NCBI GenBank assembly: GCA_900550545.1
Contig: URSS01000002.1
Location: 1-64,000, forward strand
Reading direction: 5' to 3'
Origin: an uncultured Lachnobacterium sp.
Lineage (GTDB): Bacteria > Bacillota > Clostridia > Lachnospirales > Lachnospiraceae
Length of the DNA: 64,000 nucleotides
The notes under the pieces are model-generated. The model worked only from the letters and a program-made list of their open reading frames with translations. It was not told where the DNA came from and made no database searches. Shown piece after piece: positions 42,411 to 51,226 of this stretch; the stretch's first letter is position 1, and each line of letters begins with the position of its first letter. The position numbers and the translations under genes were made by a program.

Positions 42411-45071
42411 TTATCCGAGCATTCCTTCCAATGCTGTTGCAGCTTCTGCAATTGCATCCGGAATACCTGCCGGATTCTTTCCTCCGGCCTGTGCCATGTT
42501 TGGACGTCCACCGCCGCCACCGCCGACTTTGCCTGCGATTGCTTTGATGAGGTTTCCTGCATGTGCTCCCTGTTTCATAGCTTCGTCTGTTGCCATAGCG
42601 ATAAGGTTTACTTTGCCATCGTTCTCAGAGGCAATCACTACAACACCTTCGCCAAGCTTGTCCTTCAGCTGATCTCCCAGATCACGGAGTCCGTTCATAT
42701 CTACTCCGGAAACGCTTGTTGCAAGAAGCTTGACACCCTTGATTTCTTTTACCTGATTCATTACATCGCCCAATGCATCTTTTGCTGCTTTGCTCTTTAA
42801 AGACTCATTCTCGCTCTGTAATGCTTTCAGCTCTGCGGTCAGATGCTCAAGACGGTCAAGAAGATTTGCAGGTGTGGATTTTACAGCCTTGGCAGCTGCT
42901 TCAAAATCTGCTTCCATCTTCTTGTAATATGCAATGACATTGTCACCTGTAAGTGCTTCGATACGACGCACACCGGCTGCGACACCGCTTTCAGACAGAA
43001 TCTTGAATGTCTTGATGTCAGATGTATTGGCTACATGTGTACCTCCACAGAATTCCTTGGAGAAATCGCCCATGGATACGACACGTACCGTCTCACCATA
43101 CTTCTCACCAAAGAGAGCCATCGCTCCGGTCTTCTTTGCTTCGTCAACAGTCATGATATCGGTACGTACCGGAATAGCCTCGTTAATCTTCTCATTTACA
43201 ATATCTTCTACCTTCTGTAACTCCTCTGCTGTCATTGCAGCAAAATGTGTGAAGTCAAATCTGGTACGCTCACTGTCCTGATAAGATCCTGCCTGCTCAA
43301 CGTGAGTACCTAATACTTCACGCAATGCTTTCTGCAGCAAGTGAGTTGCAGAATGATTTGCACAGGTCTGTGCACGAAGTTTTGCATCTACTGCAAGTTC
43401 TACTTCCTCTCCGGAACGAATCATACCGGATACCATATGTCCGATGTGTCCGTATTTGCCACCTAAAAGCTTGATGGTATCTTCTACGGCAAATACACCA
43501 TCTGCAGTACGAATTTCACCTTTATCGCCCTGCTGACCACCCATAGTTGCATAGAAAGGTGTCTTCTCTACGATGATAGTTCCTGCATCCCCCTCAGAGA
43601 GTGCTTCAACGATTTCAGTTTCTGTAGTCATTACCGTAACTTTTGATGTATAAGTCAGGTTATCATAACCAACAAATTCGGTTGTAATAGCAGGATCAAT
43701 CTGCTCGTAAACAGTAGCATCTGCACCCATGTAGTTTGTAACCTTACGTGCATTTCTTGCCTTCTGTCTCTGTTCCTCCATGCATGCCTTGAATTCGTCT
43801 TCGTTATAGCTAAATCCCTGTTCCTCAAGGATTTCTTCGGTCAGGTCAACCGGGAAACCATAAGTATCATAAAGTTTGAATGTATCGGCACCGGATAACT
43901 CCTTGGTTCCGTTCTTCTTCATCTCCTCCATCAAATCAGAAAGAATTGCAAGTCCCTGATCGATGGTCTTATTAAATTTCTCTTCTTCCTGTGTCAGAAC
44001 CTTGAAAATGAAATCTTTCTTCTCTTCCAGTTCCGGATATCCATCCTTGCTCTCGTTGATAACAGTCTCAGAAAGCTTTGCAAGGAACAGTCCATCAATG
44101 CCAAGCATCTTTCCGTGACGTGCAGTACGACGAATCAGACGGCGAAGCACGTATCCTCTTCCCTCATTGCTCGGCATAACACCATCGGATACAAGAAATG
44201 TTGAGGAACGGATATGATCTGTGATCAGACGGATGGATACATCATCCATTGCGTCTACCTGATATTTCTTTCCAGACATTTCACAAATCTTGTCACGGAT
44301 GGCTTTCATTGTATCAATATCAAATACAGAATCTACATCCTGCATAACAACAGCCAGACGCTCAAGTCCCATACCGGTATCAATGTTCTTCTGTGCAAGT
44401 TCAGTATAACCGCCCTTGCCATCTCCCTCGAACTGGGTAAATACGTTGTTCCATACTTCCATGAAACGGTCACAGTCACAGCCTACCTTACAATCCGGCT
44501 TGCCACATCCGTATTTTTCGCCTCTATCATAGTAAATTTCAGAACATGGACCGCAAGGACCAGCACCATGCTCCCAGAAGTTATCACATTCACCGGTCTC
44601 TGGATCACGGTAGAAACGTGTAATACGATCTCCCGGTACACCAACTTCCTTGGTCCAGATATCGTATGCCTCATCATCCTCTCCATAGATTGATGGATAC
44701 AGGCGATCCTTCTCAAGTCCAAGTACTTCTGTTAAAAATTCCCAAGACCATGCAATCGCCTCATGTTTAAAATAATCACCAAAAGAAAAGTTTCCAAGCA
44801 TTTCAAAAAATGTAAGGTGACGTGCTGTCTTACCAACGTTTTCAATATCACCTGTACGAACACATTTCTGACATGTGGTCACACGTCTTCTTGGTGGAAT
44901 CTCCTGTCCTGTAAAATATGGCTTAAGCGGTGCCATACCCGCATTAATCAGTAATAAGCTGTTGTCATTGTGTGGTACTAATGAAAAGCTCTTCATTGCA
45001 AGATGACCCTTGCTCTCAAAGAAGTTCAGATACATCCGGCGCAACTCGTTCACGCCATAACTCTTTTTCAT
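42411..45071 (-). CDS. alaS: Alanyl-tRNA synthetase
   Basis: The 886-residue class II synthetase has an N-terminal catalytic domain (LRRMYLNFFESKGH, GMAPLKPYFTGQEIPPRRR, FFEMLGNFSFGDYFK), an editing domain with the Zn motifs HSATHLLQKALR and FCGGTHV, and a C-terminal DHHA1 domain with a glycine-rich stretch (GGGGGRPNMAQAGG). Length is standard. GGAGG lies 9 bases before the ATG; a TTG two codons earlier is not needed. Confidence 0.97.
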   Translation of the reverse strand: MKKSYGVNELRRMYLNFFESKGHLAMKSFSLVPHNDNSLLLINAGMAPLKPYFTGQEIPPRRRVTTCQKCVRTGDIENVGKTARHLTFFEMLGNFSFGDYFKHEAIAWSWEFLTEVLGLEKDRLYPSIYGEDDEAYDIWTKEVGVPGDRITRFYRDPETGECDNFWEHGAGPCGPCSEIYYDRGEKYGCGKPDCKVGCDCDRFMEVWNNVFTQFEGDGKGGYTELAQKNIDTGMGLERLAVVMQDVDSVFDIDTMKAIRDKICEMSGKKYQVDAMDDVSIRLITDHIRSSTFLVSDGVMPSNEGRGYVLRRLIRRTARHGKMLGIDGLFLAKLSETVINESKDGYPELEEKKDFIFKVLTQEEEKFNKTIDQGLAILSDLMEEMKKNGTKELSGADTFKLYDTYGFPVDLTEEILEEQGFSYNEDEFKACMEEQRQKARNARKVTNYMGADATVYEQIDPAITTEFVGYDNLTYTSKVTVMTTETEIVEALSEGDAGTIIVEKTPFYATMGGQQGDKGEIRTADGVFAVEDTIKLLGGKYGHIGHMVSGMIRSGEEVELAVDAKLRAQTCANHSATHLLQKALREVLGTHVEQAGSYQDSERTRFDFTHFAAMTAEELQKVEDIVNEKINEAIPVRTDIMTVDEAKKTGAMALFGEKYGETVRVVSMGDFSKEFCGGTHVANTSDIKTFKILSESGVAAGVRRIEALTGDNVIAYYKKMEADFEAAAKAVKSTPANLLDRLEHLTAELKALQSENESLKSKAAKDALGDVMNQVKEIKGVKLLATSVSGVDMNGLRDLGDQLKDKLGEGVVVIASENDGKVNLIAMATDEAMKQGAHAGNLIKAIAGKVGGGGGGRPNMAQAGGKNPAGIPDAIAEAATALEGMLG

Positions 45072-45109
45072 TACCAATTTCCTCCAAACCCGGTCATTAA
45101 CCGTTCAAT

Positions 45110-45259
45110 CTACTCTTTTGTCGTCTCTGATGTATTCGCCGCCTTGGCATCTTTGCGCTTGCGCAGCTTTACTCCGACAAATCCCCCGATTCCACCGATA
45201 GCAACCAATACGAGAAGTATGATCACATACTGTGCAATACACATAAAAAAGTCGCTCAT
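45110..45259 (-). CDS. Small single-helix membrane protein
   Basis: A 49-residue protein, MSDFFMCIAQYVIILLVLVA then GGIGGFVGVKLRKRKDAKAA, with one helix containing a Gly-rich end and a basic, then acidic, cytoplasmic tail. GGAGG lies 7 bases before the ATG. It is the gene upstream of alaS by 38 bases and may share its transcript. No family recognised. Confidence 0.6.
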   Translation of the reverse strand: MSDFFMCIAQYVIILLVLVAIGGIGGFVGVKLRKRKDAKAANTSETTKE

Positions 45260-45354
45260 TTTGCCACCTCCTAAGCCATGGTAAAATACACTTTCCATAA
45301 CTAGTTTATTATATATGATGTATTTCGAAATTTCAATATCTAACAAATGCGAAA

Positions 45355-45382
45355 AAGACAGGTTTTGCGAAACCTGTCTTTA
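45355..45382 (-). terminator. Terminator of the surface-protein operon
   Basis: Minus strand stem AAAGACAGGTTT/AAACCTGTCTTT with a short CGCA-type loop and trailing TTTC, 22 bases past the stop of the last gene. Confidence 0.8.
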
Positions 45383-45404
45383 TTCGTGTGGAATTTTATA
45401 TTTT

Positions 45405-46220
45405 TTATTCGTATTTGACAGCTAAATTTGTAAGTTCTGTCTTTGCAGTATCATAACTTACATTCTGAGACTGTACCATATATCCAGTTACATCGATATC
45501 AAAGTGCGGAAGCTTTCCGAGACTGACAGATGTCATTTTTCCGTTCTTGTCTACGAAATAATCCGCTTCCGGATCGTATGTAGTACTTGATATAGAGTTT
45601 TCTAATACATAGTATCGTCCGTTATCTTCTTTCTTCTGTGCGGAACTTGCATCATAATCAGACTTCTTTACTTCTTTCCATACGTTCTTTGTTTCTGTAG
45701 AAGAAGCATATACAGACTTCACACCAGAAAGAATCTCTACACGATCAAAGATATCAGCAGTCGCTGTATTCTTTGGCACTTCCTGCTTATAGATAAAGAG
45801 CTTATAATCCTTTCCATCCGTATCCAGCTCCTCGAATGCTCCGTTGTCGCCTGTATTAAATCCGTCTTTGTATGTATCTGAGAACTTTGTCTGGATGGTT
45901 CCGTAGTTATCTGTAAAATCTTTATAGCTGATTGTCTTGTCTGCTACGTTGATCTTTACTTTTACAGCAACCCATGCTGTGATCGAATCGCTCTCATTTA
46001 CGACATGCGGCTTCTTTGTGATTACATCACCCGGAACATAATGATCTGCTTTATCCTGCTCAAATTCCTCTTCGATGTGTCCGTTCAAGTTATCCTGTTC
46101 ACCGGTAAATACGTTGCGTACGGTGTCTGTCTGTGCATGAAGATACGCCAACACACCCCCAACTGCCAATGTTCCTGCTAATGCAACTGCACATGTGGAT
46201 ACTACTACTTTCTTCTTCAT
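45405..46220 (-). CDS. SipW-type secreted protein (TasA/camelysin-like)
   Basis: A 271-residue protein begins with a SipW-type signal peptide (MKKKVVVSTCAVALAGTLAV then GGVLAYLHAQTDTVRNVFTG), the form cut by ER-type signal peptidases. The mature part has beta-rich sequence with IEEEFEQDKADHYVPGDVITKKPHVVNESDS-type motifs (here split over residues 50-80) common to camelysin/TasA fibre subunits. It is the last gene of a four-gene secreted set. AAAGGAG precedes the ATG. Fibre formation is inferred from family resemblance. Confidence 0.75.
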   Translation of the reverse strand: MKKKVVVSTCAVALAGTLAVGGVLAYLHAQTDTVRNVFTGEQDNLNGHIEEEFEQDKADHYVPGDVITKKPHVVNESDSITAWVAVKVKINVADKTISYKDFTDNYGTIQTKFSDTYKDGFNTGDNGAFEELDTDGKDYKLFIYKQEVPKNTATADIFDRVEILSGVKSVYASSTETKNVWKEVKKSDYDASSAQKKEDNGRYYVLENSISSTTYDPEADYFVDKNGKMTSVSLGKLPHFDIDVTGYMVQSQNVSYDTAKTELTNLAVKYE

Positions 46221-46272
46221 AACTAATCTCCTTTTATCCTTATCCTTTATAATTTCTTATTTCCCTTTATTT

Positions 46273-47388
46273 CTACTTTTTATTTTCTTTGCCTGCCCCG
46301 GCATTCGCTTTGCGGGTTCTGATAACAAGCGTTGTTCCAATAACTGCTGCTACCAATACAACTGCTGCAACGATACCACCCACGATCCAGGAATTAGACT
46401 GCTGTGAGTTGGCACTCTTTGCAGTCTGCTCATCCTCAATATTTGTCAGATTATTAGCTGAGTCATTTGCGGCTGCATTGTCACCATTGTTATTTCCGTT
46501 TCCATCGTCCAGTGGAACATCATCATCCGGAATGTCCTGACCATCATTTCCATTGTCTGCATTGTTGCCATTATCCGCATTTGCATCATTGTTTTCTGCA
46601 TTGTCATCCGTGTTGTTTACATTTGGATTATTGACATTTGCGTTATTATTATTGTTATTATTATTATTATTGTTGTTATTCTGTGTCTGTGTAACTGTGA
46701 CTACGTTCGTCTGATATTCGGTCACGGTTCTGTGAATTATCTCTCCCGGTATAAACGTTTCTCCGGTATAAGAATATTCAAAAGTAACTGTATTGTCTAA
46801 GTTTTTATCCAGTGTAAATGTCACAGCTTCGTCGTCTGTATCATACTCACTTATGGTAACAGGGGCCACTGTAACACTGTCTTCTGCACTACCATAACTG
46901 AAAATCGGAGCTGCTACTGCATCACCGCTCTCCGCATCCACATAATTTACGGTATAAGAAACCGGATTGACGATTGTGCCGTAATCTAATACATATTCTT
47001 TGTTATGACGAACGGTATCAGAAGCCTTTGGTCCCCAGGCAGATTCATCCAACATCGTGTATCCTTTGTTCTCGGATAAAAAACTGAGGAACATCGCGTT
47101 CATGTCTCCGCTTCCCTGTACTGCCCTGCCAAATGCATCGTATACGGCGGAAGCAACACTTGTGCCTCTCTTTGCCTTTACCCGGATGTACTCTTTTTTC
47201 ACTTCTACAAGACTGCTGTTTTTCACGGCTGCGCCAACTTTTGTCGTATCAAAGCTTCCCACATTTCCGGAACGGAACGTCAGAGTGTATGTCGCTGCTG
47301 CCTGTACCGGAACAACCGAAACAGCGGATGCAGCCAATATAAATATCATACATACAGAAAATAAATAACGACTTATATTTCTTTTCAT
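46273..47388 (-). CDS. Membrane-anchored surface protein with poly-Asn/Asp linker
   Basis: A 371-residue protein: signal peptide (MKRNISRYLFSVCMIFILAA), a globular beta-type region (about 30-225) including VSYTVNYVDAESGDAVAAPI of MucBP-like character, a low-complexity Asn/Asp/Gly linker (about 235-320) with a run of 13 Asn, and a C-terminal helix (IVGGIVAAVVLVAAVIGTTLVI) with a basic tail. No LPxTG motif, so membrane anchoring is likely. The start overlaps the upstream stop by one base (TAATG). Function unknown; a stalked surface protein is inferred. Confidence 0.7.
   Translation of the reverse strand: MKRNISRYLFSVCMIFILAASAVSVVPVQAAATYTLTFRSGNVGSFDTTKVGAAVKNSSLVEVKKEYIRVKAKRGTSVASAVYDAFGRAVQGSGDMNAMFLSFLSENKGYTMLDESAWGPKASDTVRHNKEYVLDYGTIVNPVSYTVNYVDAESGDAVAAPIFSYGSAEDSVTVAPVTISEYDTDDEAVTFTLDKNLDNTVTFEYSYTGETFIPGEIIHRTVTEYQTNVVTVTQTQNNNNNNNNNNNNNANVNNPNVNNTDDNAENNDANADNGNNADNGNDGQDIPDDDVPLDDGNGNNNGDNAAANDSANNLTNIEDEQTAKSANSQQSNSWIVGGIVAAVVLVAAVIGTTLVIRTRKANAGAGKENKK
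46642..46680. repeat. Trinucleotide repeat coding 13 consecutive Asn
   Basis: Thirteen ATT/GTT triplets on the + strand (AAT/AAC on the coding strand), mostly ATT, inside the surface-protein gene. Slippage would change linker length in whole codons without breaking the frame. Confidence 0.8.
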
Positions 47389-48164
47389 TATTCTTTTCCT
47401 CCCTTTCTGCTTTTTACTGCAGCTACTCCAATCAATGTCACACCAGCTCCGAACAGAATAATAAATCCACCATACTTAAAAACATCACCTGTCTGTACCG
47501 GAACCACTTTCTTGACGGTTTTAATCTTTGTTTTCTTGTCAATGATTACTTTGTCCTTTTCCTTGGTAACCTTGTGATTTACTTTGTAGGCACGGAAGGA
47601 TAACTGTAATTTTGCGACTGCCTCCGTGTAATCGTTTGCTGCACGGTTATCATTTCCCTCGCCCTCTAGCTTTAGGGTAAGATACAAATACACATGATCA
47701 CCGGATTCTACGGTGGCAAGGAATGCATAATCCTCTAATTCATCAATATCTGCAAGTCCATTGCTGCTTCCGTTTCCGTCGGTATCGTAGCCACCAGCTT
47801 CGGAATCCAGAAGAGATTCTGCATCTTCCGGGTTATCTCCGACCTGTAAATTAAATTTGTAAGCACCACCGGATGCCTGATTATCATTTTCCAAAGTATC
47901 CAGTGTCTTCTGTGATATATAGAAGTTCACGGTATCTTCGCTGTCATTCTCCAAGCAAATGGTCTGTGTTCTCTCATCGCCCGGTGCCATACCGGTGAAT
48001 TCATTCAGCGAAAGGGAATCGATCTTCGTTCCATTCTCATCGCTGTAATATTCAAACTCCTCGGCATCGTTCAGACGCACGACCGGAATCTGCGCTGCAG
48101 TAACCGTCACAGTTCCTGTCAAAAGCGTCAGAATCATTCCAAGAGCTAAAAGTTTCTTTTTCAT
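47388..48164 (-). CDS. Secreted protein with C-terminal VQTGD-type anchor
   Basis: A 258-residue protein with a signal peptide (MKKKLLALGMILTLLTGTVT), an acidic beta-rich domain (LSLNEFTGMAPGDERTQTI, LENDSEDTVNFYIS) like the TasA/camelysin-type or WxL-type proteins of the operon, then VPVQTGDVFKYGG, a hydrophobic helix and KSRKGGKE. PxxTGD plus helix plus basic tail resembles sortase signals of Clostridia but lacks a canonical LPxTG. It is coupled to the downstream gene by TAATG. Confidence 0.7.
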   Translation of the reverse strand: MKKKLLALGMILTLLTGTVTVTAAQIPVVRLNDAEEFEYYSDENGTKIDSLSLNEFTGMAPGDERTQTICLENDSEDTVNFYISQKTLDTLENDNQASGGAYKFNLQVGDNPEDAESLLDSEAGGYDTDGNGSSNGLADIDELEDYAFLATVESGDHVYLYLTLKLEGEGNDNRAANDYTEAVAKLQLSFRAYKVNHKVTKEKDKVIIDKKTKIKTVKKVVPVQTGDVFKYGGFIILFGAGVTLIGVAAVKSRKGGKE

Positions 48165-48178
48165 AATCTCCAATTCTC

Positions 48179-48847
48179 CTATCTCGTCTCTGATACGCTT
48201 GTGATGGTTCCATTGCTGTCAAATCTCGGATATACACCCCACTCAGCAGCAATGGCTTCGTCACTGTTATTCGCCTGTACGGCAGTAACTTCTACGTCAA
48301 GGAGATACTGTGCTCCGGCATACCGGTTACCCATTTCGGTGCTGAATGATACAGAATCCAGAAACTTTGCTTTCTCTCCCTGCGCCAGTGGCTTGGTGTA
48401 ATACAAAGTCATCTGTTCCTGATCACAATAAGCTACAATCCAGTCTCCAACCTTTGTCTGTTTGGCATAAGAATCTACATAAGGATATGCCCGATTGTTC
48501 AGATTCAGGTTCACATATGAATTTCTTGTCTGATCGTCTGCCAGTGCATCAGATGACCATCCATAATACAGATCAACTCTTGCATACAGATCATATCCAT
48601 TGGTGCGGTCATTTTTAATCTGATAATTCAAGGTATTGCTGGCTCCCGGTACTGCTTCCACACTGATACTGGTTCTGCCGTCTCCCTCCTTGGTGTTACC
48701 GGACATAATGCTGATGCCCAAAGCCTTCTCAGAAATATTCTGTAACACGTTGCCTGATTCCACATAACCGGATGCAAGTGTTCCTCCGATTGCAGCTACC
48801 GTAATCAGCGCTGCCGTCGCAAGAAGTAATATGTATTTCTTTTTCAC
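48179..48847 (-). CDS. SipW-type secreted protein
   Basis: A 222-residue protein begins (GTG) KKKYILLLATAALITVAAIG, then GTLASGYVESGNVLQNISEK, a SipW-dependent-type signal with the mature start near Ser. The body has WIVAYCDQEQMTLYYTKPLAQG and FSTEMGNRYAGAQYLLDVEVTAVQ, matching the camelysin/TasA-like beta-sandwich pattern of the last gene. GGAGG lies 8 bases before the GTG; an in-frame TTG overlaps that site. First gene of the operon. Confidence 0.72.
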   Translation of the reverse strand: MKKKYILLLATAALITVAAIGGTLASGYVESGNVLQNISEKALGISIMSGNTKEGDGRTSISVEAVPGASNTLNYQIKNDRTNGYDLYARVDLYYGWSSDALADDQTRNSYVNLNLNNRAYPYVDSYAKQTKVGDWIVAYCDQEQMTLYYTKPLAQGEKAKFLDSVSFSTEMGNRYAGAQYLLDVEVTAVQANNSDEAIAAEWGVYPRFDSNGTITSVSETR

Positions 48848-48953
48848 AACTTTTTCCTCCAAAATGGATTCTCATAATACACTATAATCTTTCACTCTGC
48901 TGTCATTATATTCCGCAATAGTCACACGACGGTCACATGGCAGAAGATATTGG

Positions 48954-49007
48954 CAAAAAAAATCTGATAAAACAGCTACCTTCAACAGGTTTCTGTTCTA
49001 TCAGATT
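48954..49007 (-). terminator. Terminator after ilvA
   Basis: Minus strand 15-pair stem AATCTGATAGAACAG/CTGTTTTATCAGATT (one G-U) with a 17-base loop, followed by TTTTTT. It ends the ftsY/ilvA transcript before the surface operon. Confidence 0.85.
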
Positions 49008-49045
49008 TGATTTGCGGTATGTCTTACGACATGATTGTTATTTTA

Positions 49046-50257
49046 TTAGATCATAGTGCGGACGATCTTTGGCTTGTATCCCGCTTTTTCTAACGCTTTG
49101 ATGATCTGTTTCTTGTGATCGGTTCCAAAGCATTCGAGAGTAATACGAAGTTCCACGGCTGCACTGCGGTTTGTAGATACGAACTGGTTATGCTCAAGTT
49201 TTATTACGTTACCCTGTTCCTTTGCAAGTGTCTCGGATACTTTTGCAAGCTCGCCCGGCTTATCTGGGAGCAATACGGATACCGTAAAAATACGGTCACG
49301 GAAGATCAGTCCCTGCTGTACCACCGATGACATGGTAATGACATCCATGTTACCGCCACTCAAGATGGATACCACTCTCTTGTCTGTGACATCCAGATGC
49401 TTTAATGCGGCAACAGTAAGAAGACCTGAATTCTCCACTACCATTTTGTGATTTTCTACCATATCCAGGAAACTTACGATCAACTCATCATCGGTGACGG
49501 TAATAATATCATCGAGATTTTTCTGGATATACGGGAAAATTTTACTTCCCGGTGTCTTGACGGCAGTACCGTCTGCAATGGTGTTTACCGTTGGAAGTGT
49601 TGTCACTTTTCCAGCTGCAAAAGATGCCTGCATACAATTTGCACCGGCCGGTTCTACACCAATGACTTTAATCTTTGGATTCAGCAGTTTGGCAAGTGTC
49701 GATACACCTGTTGCCAGTCCGCCACCACCGATTGGCACAAGGATGTACTCTACGAGTGGAAGTTCTTTGAAAATCTCCATCGCAATCGTTCCCTGTCCGG
49801 TTGCAACAGCAAGATCATCGAACGGATGGATAAATGTATATCCATGCTCCTTGGCAAGTTCAAGTGCATGCGCACAGGCTTCATCGTATACATCTCCGTA
49901 TAATACGACCTCTGCGCCGTAACTCTTGGTGCGGTTAACTTTAATCAGAGGTGTTGTGGTAGGCATTACAATGACAGCCTTACATCCATAACATTTTGCT
50001 GCGTAAGCAACACCCTGGGCGTGGTTTCCGGCAGATGCGGTAATCAGTCCCTTCTGACGTTCTTCGTCTGTAAGCGTACTGATTTTGTAATATGCCCCTC
50101 TTACCTTATATGCTCCGGTAAATTGCATGTTCTCCGGTTTTAAATATACCTTATTTCCTGTCTGCACACTTAAAAAATCACTGTACACAAGCTTAGTCTC
50201 TAATGTGACCTCTTTTACCTTCTCACTGGCTTCTTCAAATTTATCAAGGGTTAACAT
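49046..50257 (-). CDS. ilvA: Threonine ammonia-lyase (threonine dehydratase)
   Basis: The 403-residue PLP enzyme converts threonine to 2-oxobutyrate. It has the PLP Lys motif YLKPENMQFTGAYKVRGAYYKI, ASAGNHAQGVAYAAK, PIGGGGLATGVSTLAK, and a C-terminal ACT domain (about 330-400) in single copy. The one-ACT, 400-residue form is the short type common in Firmicutes and could be catabolic or biosynthetic. The start overlaps the ftsY stop by 7 bases. Confidence 0.93.
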   Translation of the reverse strand: MLTLDKFEEASEKVKEVTLETKLVYSDFLSVQTGNKVYLKPENMQFTGAYKVRGAYYKISTLTDEERQKGLITASAGNHAQGVAYAAKCYGCKAVIVMPTTTPLIKVNRTKSYGAEVVLYGDVYDEACAHALELAKEHGYTFIHPFDDLAVATGQGTIAMEIFKELPLVEYILVPIGGGGLATGVSTLAKLLNPKIKVIGVEPAGANCMQASFAAGKVTTLPTVNTIADGTAVKTPGSKIFPYIQKNLDDIITVTDDELIVSFLDMVENHKMVVENSGLLTVAALKHLDVTDKRVVSILSGGNMDVITMSSVVQQGLIFRDRIFTVSVLLPDKPGELAKVSETLAKEQGNVIKLEHNQFVSTNRSAAVELRITLECFGTDHKKQIIKALEKAGYKPKIVRTMI

Positions 50258-51201
50258 TCCTCATCCTCCTTCTTATCATCGACATCAAATAATGCATTTA
50301 CAAACTCATCCGAGTCAAATTTCTGCAGATCATCAATCGTCTCACCCACACCGATATACTTCACCGGAACTCCGAGTTCCGACTGGATAGCCACAGCGAT
50401 TCCACCTTTGGCGGTACCGTCCATCTTGGTCAGAACGATTCCTGATATCTTTGCGACATCGGAAAATTCCCTGGCCTGTACCAAAGCATTCTGTCCGGTT
50501 GTCGCATCGAGAACAACCAGTGTCTCGCGATATGCTTCCGGATATTCTTTTTCCAGAATACGATTGATTTTTCCAAGCTCATTCATCAGATTTTTCTTGT
50601 TGTGCAATCTTCCGGCTGTGTCGACAAGAAGAACATCTGCGTTGCGGGCCCTGGCTGCCGCCGTCGCATCATAGACAACGGAACCCGGATCAGCGCCTTC
50701 CACGCCACCGATCATGTCCACACCGGAACGGTTCGCCCACTCCTTTAACTGATCTCCGGCTGCCGCACGGAACGTATCTGCGCCTGCAATCACGACACGT
50801 TTGCCCTGATCCTTCATTTTTCCGGCAAGCTTTCCAACTGTCGTTGTCTTTCCTACACCGTTGACCCCGATAACGAGAACTACGGATTTTTCGTTTTCAA
50901 AACGATACGCAGTCTCTTCGACCTTCATCTGCTCCTTGATACTGTCGATCAGAAGCTGCTTGCATTCTGCCGGCTGCTTGATATGATTTGCTTTCACCTT
51001 ATCCCGCAGGTCATCCAGGATTGCCTCTGTGGCTTTCACACCCAGATCTCCCATGATCAGGATTTCTTCCAGTTCTTCATAGAATTCTTCGTCAATCTTG
51101 GAAAAGCCGCTGAATACAGCATCGATTCCAGAGACGATATTATCTCTTGTCTTTGTCAGTCCCTCTACAAGCCGACTGAAAAAACCTTTCTTTTCACCCA
51201 T
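50251..51201 (-). CDS. ftsY: Signal recognition particle receptor FtsY
   Basis: The 316-residue SRP GTPase has a short N domain and a G domain with GVNGVGKTTTVGKLA, VVIAGADTFRAAAGDQL, LLVDTAGRLHNK and LTKMDGTAKGG. The long acidic A domain of enterobacteria is missing, as in Gram-positives. It receives ribosome-SRP complexes at the membrane. It follows smc by 25 bases. Confidence 0.97.
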   Translation of the reverse strand: MGEKKGFFSRLVEGLTKTRDNIVSGIDAVFSGFSKIDEEFYEELEEILIMGDLGVKATEAILDDLRDKVKANHIKQPAECKQLLIDSIKEQMKVEETAYRFENEKSVVLVIGVNGVGKTTTVGKLAGKMKDQGKRVVIAGADTFRAAAGDQLKEWANRSGVDMIGGVEGADPGSVVYDATAAARARNADVLLVDTAGRLHNKKNLMNELGKINRILEKEYPEAYRETLVVLDATTGQNALVQAREFSDVAKISGIVLTKMDGTAKGGIAVAIQSELGVPVKYIGVGETIDDLQKFDSDEFVNALFDVDDKKEDEEC

Positions 51202-51226
51202 CTTTCTATTCCTTTCTCAAAATATC

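Noticed and set aside
46642..46680. Poly-ATT tract as a CRISPR or intergenic repeat
   Set aside because: It is in frame inside a coding region and encodes Asn codons.
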